Part shown: positions 14,072-15,469 of the stretch, in pieces
Layout of the letters: every line of letters begins with the position of its first letter
Numbering within the stretch: position 1 is the first letter of the stretch
Assembly: GCA_002440805.1 (NCBI GenBank)
Contig: DJVD01000129.1
Coordinates: 1 to 15,469 of the forward strand
Direction: 5' to 3'
Length of the DNA stretch: 15,469 nucleotides
DNA from: Chloroflexi bacterium UBA6265
Lineage (GTDB): Bacteria > Chloroflexota > Chloroflexia > Thermomicrobiales > UBA6265
Made by a program: the position numbers and the translations under genes
The notes under the pieces: model-generated
What the model saw: only the letters and a program-made list of their open reading frames with translations
Told to the model about the DNA's origin: nothing
The model's database searches: none

Positions 14072-14107
14072 AATATCCCCGATGGTGCATGCACCATCGG
14101 GGATATT
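14072..14107. terminator. 36-nt perfect palindrome, terminator of mscL
   Basis: AATATCCCCGATGGTGCA (14072-14089) is followed directly by its exact reverse complement (14090-14107), with no spacer. As RNA it folds into a stem of about 16 bp with a small GCAU loop. On the + strand it is followed by a pyrimidine, T-rich run (TTCTTTCC), as expected for an intrinsic terminator 26 nt after the mscL stop. It also sits just past the 3' end of the convergent 86-aa gene, though that side lacks a T run. Confidence 0.8.
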
Positions 14108-14130
14108 TCTTTCCATTCTTCGTCACGGAT

Positions 14131-14391
14131 TTAGTTGAATGAGATTCTCGACGCATCGAAATCGATGGGTGTGAGCATCCCCTCAGCGATCGAGTAGTGA
14201 ATCTGGTCCACGAATGTGGAGATCTCTCGACCCGTTTCGTCGTGCAGCACGGCATGGCAGAAACCATGTCGATCGCGAACAATCCGGCAAACCGTGAAAT
14301 CGCCCAACCGTCCCGGTTCGGACGATCGAAGAATCTGCCCTGGCACAAGCCAGGATGGCGCCGATCCGGCGCTGGGAAGAGTGGCTACCAT
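14131..14391 (-). CDS. Hypothetical 86-aa protein
   Basis: A small protein I do not recognise. The ATG at 14391-14389 is firmly placed by AAGGAGG (14400-14406) 8 nt upstream, a strong site that argues this is a real, well-translated gene. The product is soluble with no signal peptide or TM helix. A short Ser/Pro-rich start is followed by LVPGQILRSSEPGRLGDFTV, a Cys-containing strand pair (CRIVRDRHGFCHAVLHDETG), then ISTFVDQIHYSIAEGMLTPI. The pattern suggests a small beta-rich fold, perhaps a five-stranded barrel, with two cysteines (C35, C45). It is convergent with mscL and divergent from ctaB. No function can be assigned. Confidence 0.68.
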   Translation of the reverse strand: MVATLPSAGSAPSWLVPGQILRSSEPGRLGDFTVCRIVRDRHGFCHAVLHDETGREISTFVDQIHYSIAEGMLTPIDFDASRISFN

Positions 14392-14702
14392 GACGATTTC
14401 CTCCTTGAAATCTCGATCGCAGCGTCGCAATCGTGCAATGGTCGATGCCGCCGGAAGCTCCATTGCATCCGGCATGGGTTGGCGCGAGCACGAACGTACT
14501 GTGCGCTCAATGCTTATACCGGCAGAGCGGTCTGGCTGTCAATCCCGACGCGGTGTTGGGGTCAAACGCCGATACCCTTCTGGCCGGCTGCTGCCGGGCT
14601 GTGCCTTCGGGTGGGAATCGGAGTAAACTGGATAGGCCTCCTGCCCGGACATGGGCAGCGTCGTGATCTTCCAATCGTCCAACCTGGGGTTCTGCTCGAC
14701 CT
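14392..14702. other. 311-nt non-coding stretch between the 86-aa gene and ctaB
   Basis: No convincing gene on either strand; the open frames here are shadows that run into flanking genes. It must contain divergent promoters for the 86-aa gene and ctaB. TAAACT (14624-14629) is a weak -10 candidate for ctaB without a clear -35. A small hairpin, CTGCCC (14641-14646) with GGGCAG (14653-14658) and a 6-nt loop, lies in the likely ctaB leader. I see no tRNA or known riboswitch pattern. Confidence 0.5.
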
Positions 14703-15469
14703 ATGCTCAACACGCCGAACGCAAGCCACACTGGTGATGAAGCGCTACCCACCGGTATCGTTGCTACGATCAACGATTACATCGCCCTGACCAAGCCCGG
14801 GATTATGGCCTTGCTGCTGTTTACCACGCTCGGTGGCATGCTGGTAGCCTCGGCGAGCGTTCCCGATTTCTGGTTGATTGTGGTCACCATGGCCGGTGGC
14901 TGGATGATGGCCGGTGGCGCCAACGCGTACAACTGCGTGTATGACCGCGATATCGATGCCCGGATGCCGCGTACCCAGAAGCGCGGTACTGCCAACGGCC
15001 GGATTTCCGCGCTGAATGGATTCCTGTTTGCCACATCGTTGACGGTGGGCGGCTTCCTGTTGCTGGGACTAGGGGCAAATTGGATTGCTGCCCTGATCGC
15101 CCTGGCAGGCAATTTCTACTACGTGGTGATCTACACGATCATTCTCAAGCGACGCACAAGCCAGAATATCGTCATTGGTGGTGCCGCTGGTGCCATGCCC
15201 CCGCTGGTGGGATGGGCAGCCGTGACTGGCTCGATCGCTGCGCCAGCATGGATCCTGTTCGCGCTCATCTTCTACTGGACTCCGCCGCACTTCTGGAGCC
15301 TCGCCCTTTTGAAGCAAGGCGAATATGGTCGGGTAGGGGTGCCGATGTTGCCGAACGTGAGTGGCGAGGACGAAACCCGTAAACAGATCATGCTCTACAC
15401 CATCATGATGGTGGCTGTGAGCCTGTTGTTGCAGCCGTTTGGTATGGGCTGGATCTATCTCATCAGCGC
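14703..15469 (+). CDS. ctaB: Protoheme IX farnesyltransferase (heme O synthase) CtaB, 5' part (3' end outside window)
   Basis: CtaB is a UbiA-family membrane prenyltransferase that joins farnesyl diphosphate to heme B, giving heme O, the precursor of heme A for terminal oxidases. The frame is open from ATG 14703 to the window end, 255 codons visible of roughly 290-310. Family motifs are complete: TKPGIMALLLFTTLGGM (30-46), the first Asp-rich motif NCVYDRDIDARMPRTQKRG (77-95), LKRRTSQNIVIGGAAGAMPPLVGWAAVTG (148-176), and FYWTPPHFWSLALL followed by EYGRVGVPMLP (190-217). The first 20 residues are polar and probably cytosolic. The start is the only ATG after the in-frame TGA at 14664, though the ribosome site is weak (GGGG at 14686-14689). 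COX15 or oxidase genes are expected outside the window but cannot be seen. Confidence 0.95.
   Translation, partial: MLNTPNASHTGDEALPTGIVATINDYIALTKPGIMALLLFTTLGGMLVASASVPDFWLIVVTMAGGWMMAGGANAYNCVYDRDIDARMPRTQKRGTANGRISALNGFLFATSLTVGGFLLLGLGANWIAALIALAGNFYYVVIYTIILKRRTSQNIVIGGAAGAMPPLVGWAAVTGSIAAPAWILFALIFYWTPPHFWSLALLKQGEYGRVGVPMLPNVSGEDETRKQIMLYTIMMVAVSLLLQPFGMGWIYLIS

Noticed and set aside
14197..14790. 197-aa and other + strand frames upstream of ctaB
   Set aside because: They overlap the well-supported - strand 86-aa gene and the start of ctaB, lack a ribosome site and have shadow-like composition.

Overview
The window looks like chromosome from a moderately GC-rich bacterium with a Chloroflexota (Thermomicrobia-like) flavour. 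I infer this from the gene style: short 2-TM/YtxH envelope pairs, an RskA-type membrane protein, MscL with a zinc-ribbon tail, and Mrp subunits that diverge from the Bacillus type. There is no 16S or other marker here, so the assignment is tentative. I see no mobile element, CRISPR array, tRNA or rRNA. Nearly all of the window is coding.

Layout. Positions 1-3190 (+ strand) hold the 3' end of mnmA (tRNA 2-thiouridylase), a GH13 oligo-1,6-glucosidase-like enzyme, a two-TM protein and a YtxH-domain protein. A strong GCAA-loop hairpin ends this block and also faces a convergent unknown 158-aa gene on the - strand (3240-3716). Positions 3946-9747 (+) carry a complete seven-gene Mrp antiporter operon in the canonical order mrpA-B-C-D-E-F-G, with 1- to 8-nt overlaps at most junctions. 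A - strand block (9644-11967) follows: a multi-TM GT39-like membrane glycosyltransferase whose 3' end runs 104 nt into mrpG, and an RskA-like single-TM protein. Divergent from the latter is a secreted 444-aa protein with cupin-like repeats and a RodZ-C-terminal-like (DUF4115-like) domain. Then come mscL, a 36-nt perfect palindrome serving as terminator, a convergent 86-aa unknown gene, and the 5' part of ctaB (heme O synthase), which runs off the window end.

How the genes fit together. The Mrp complex exports Na+ in exchange for H+ (pH and Na+ homeostasis), and MscL releases solutes on hypo-osmotic shock, so ion and turgor balance is the main functional theme. CtaB feeds heme O/A to terminal oxidases, which would help build the gradients that Mrp uses. 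The other genes (tRNA thiolation, sugar hydrolysis, membrane glycosylation, secreted cupin protein) have no evident joint pathway.

No clearly novel multi-gene system is visible. The points most worth a second look are the substitutions at normally conserved charged positions in MrpA and MrpD, the acidic tail of MrpC, the possible CTG start of the glycosyltransferase, the mrpG/glycosyltransferase tail-to-tail overlap, and the divergent RskA-like / secreted cupin pair with no sigma factor beside it.
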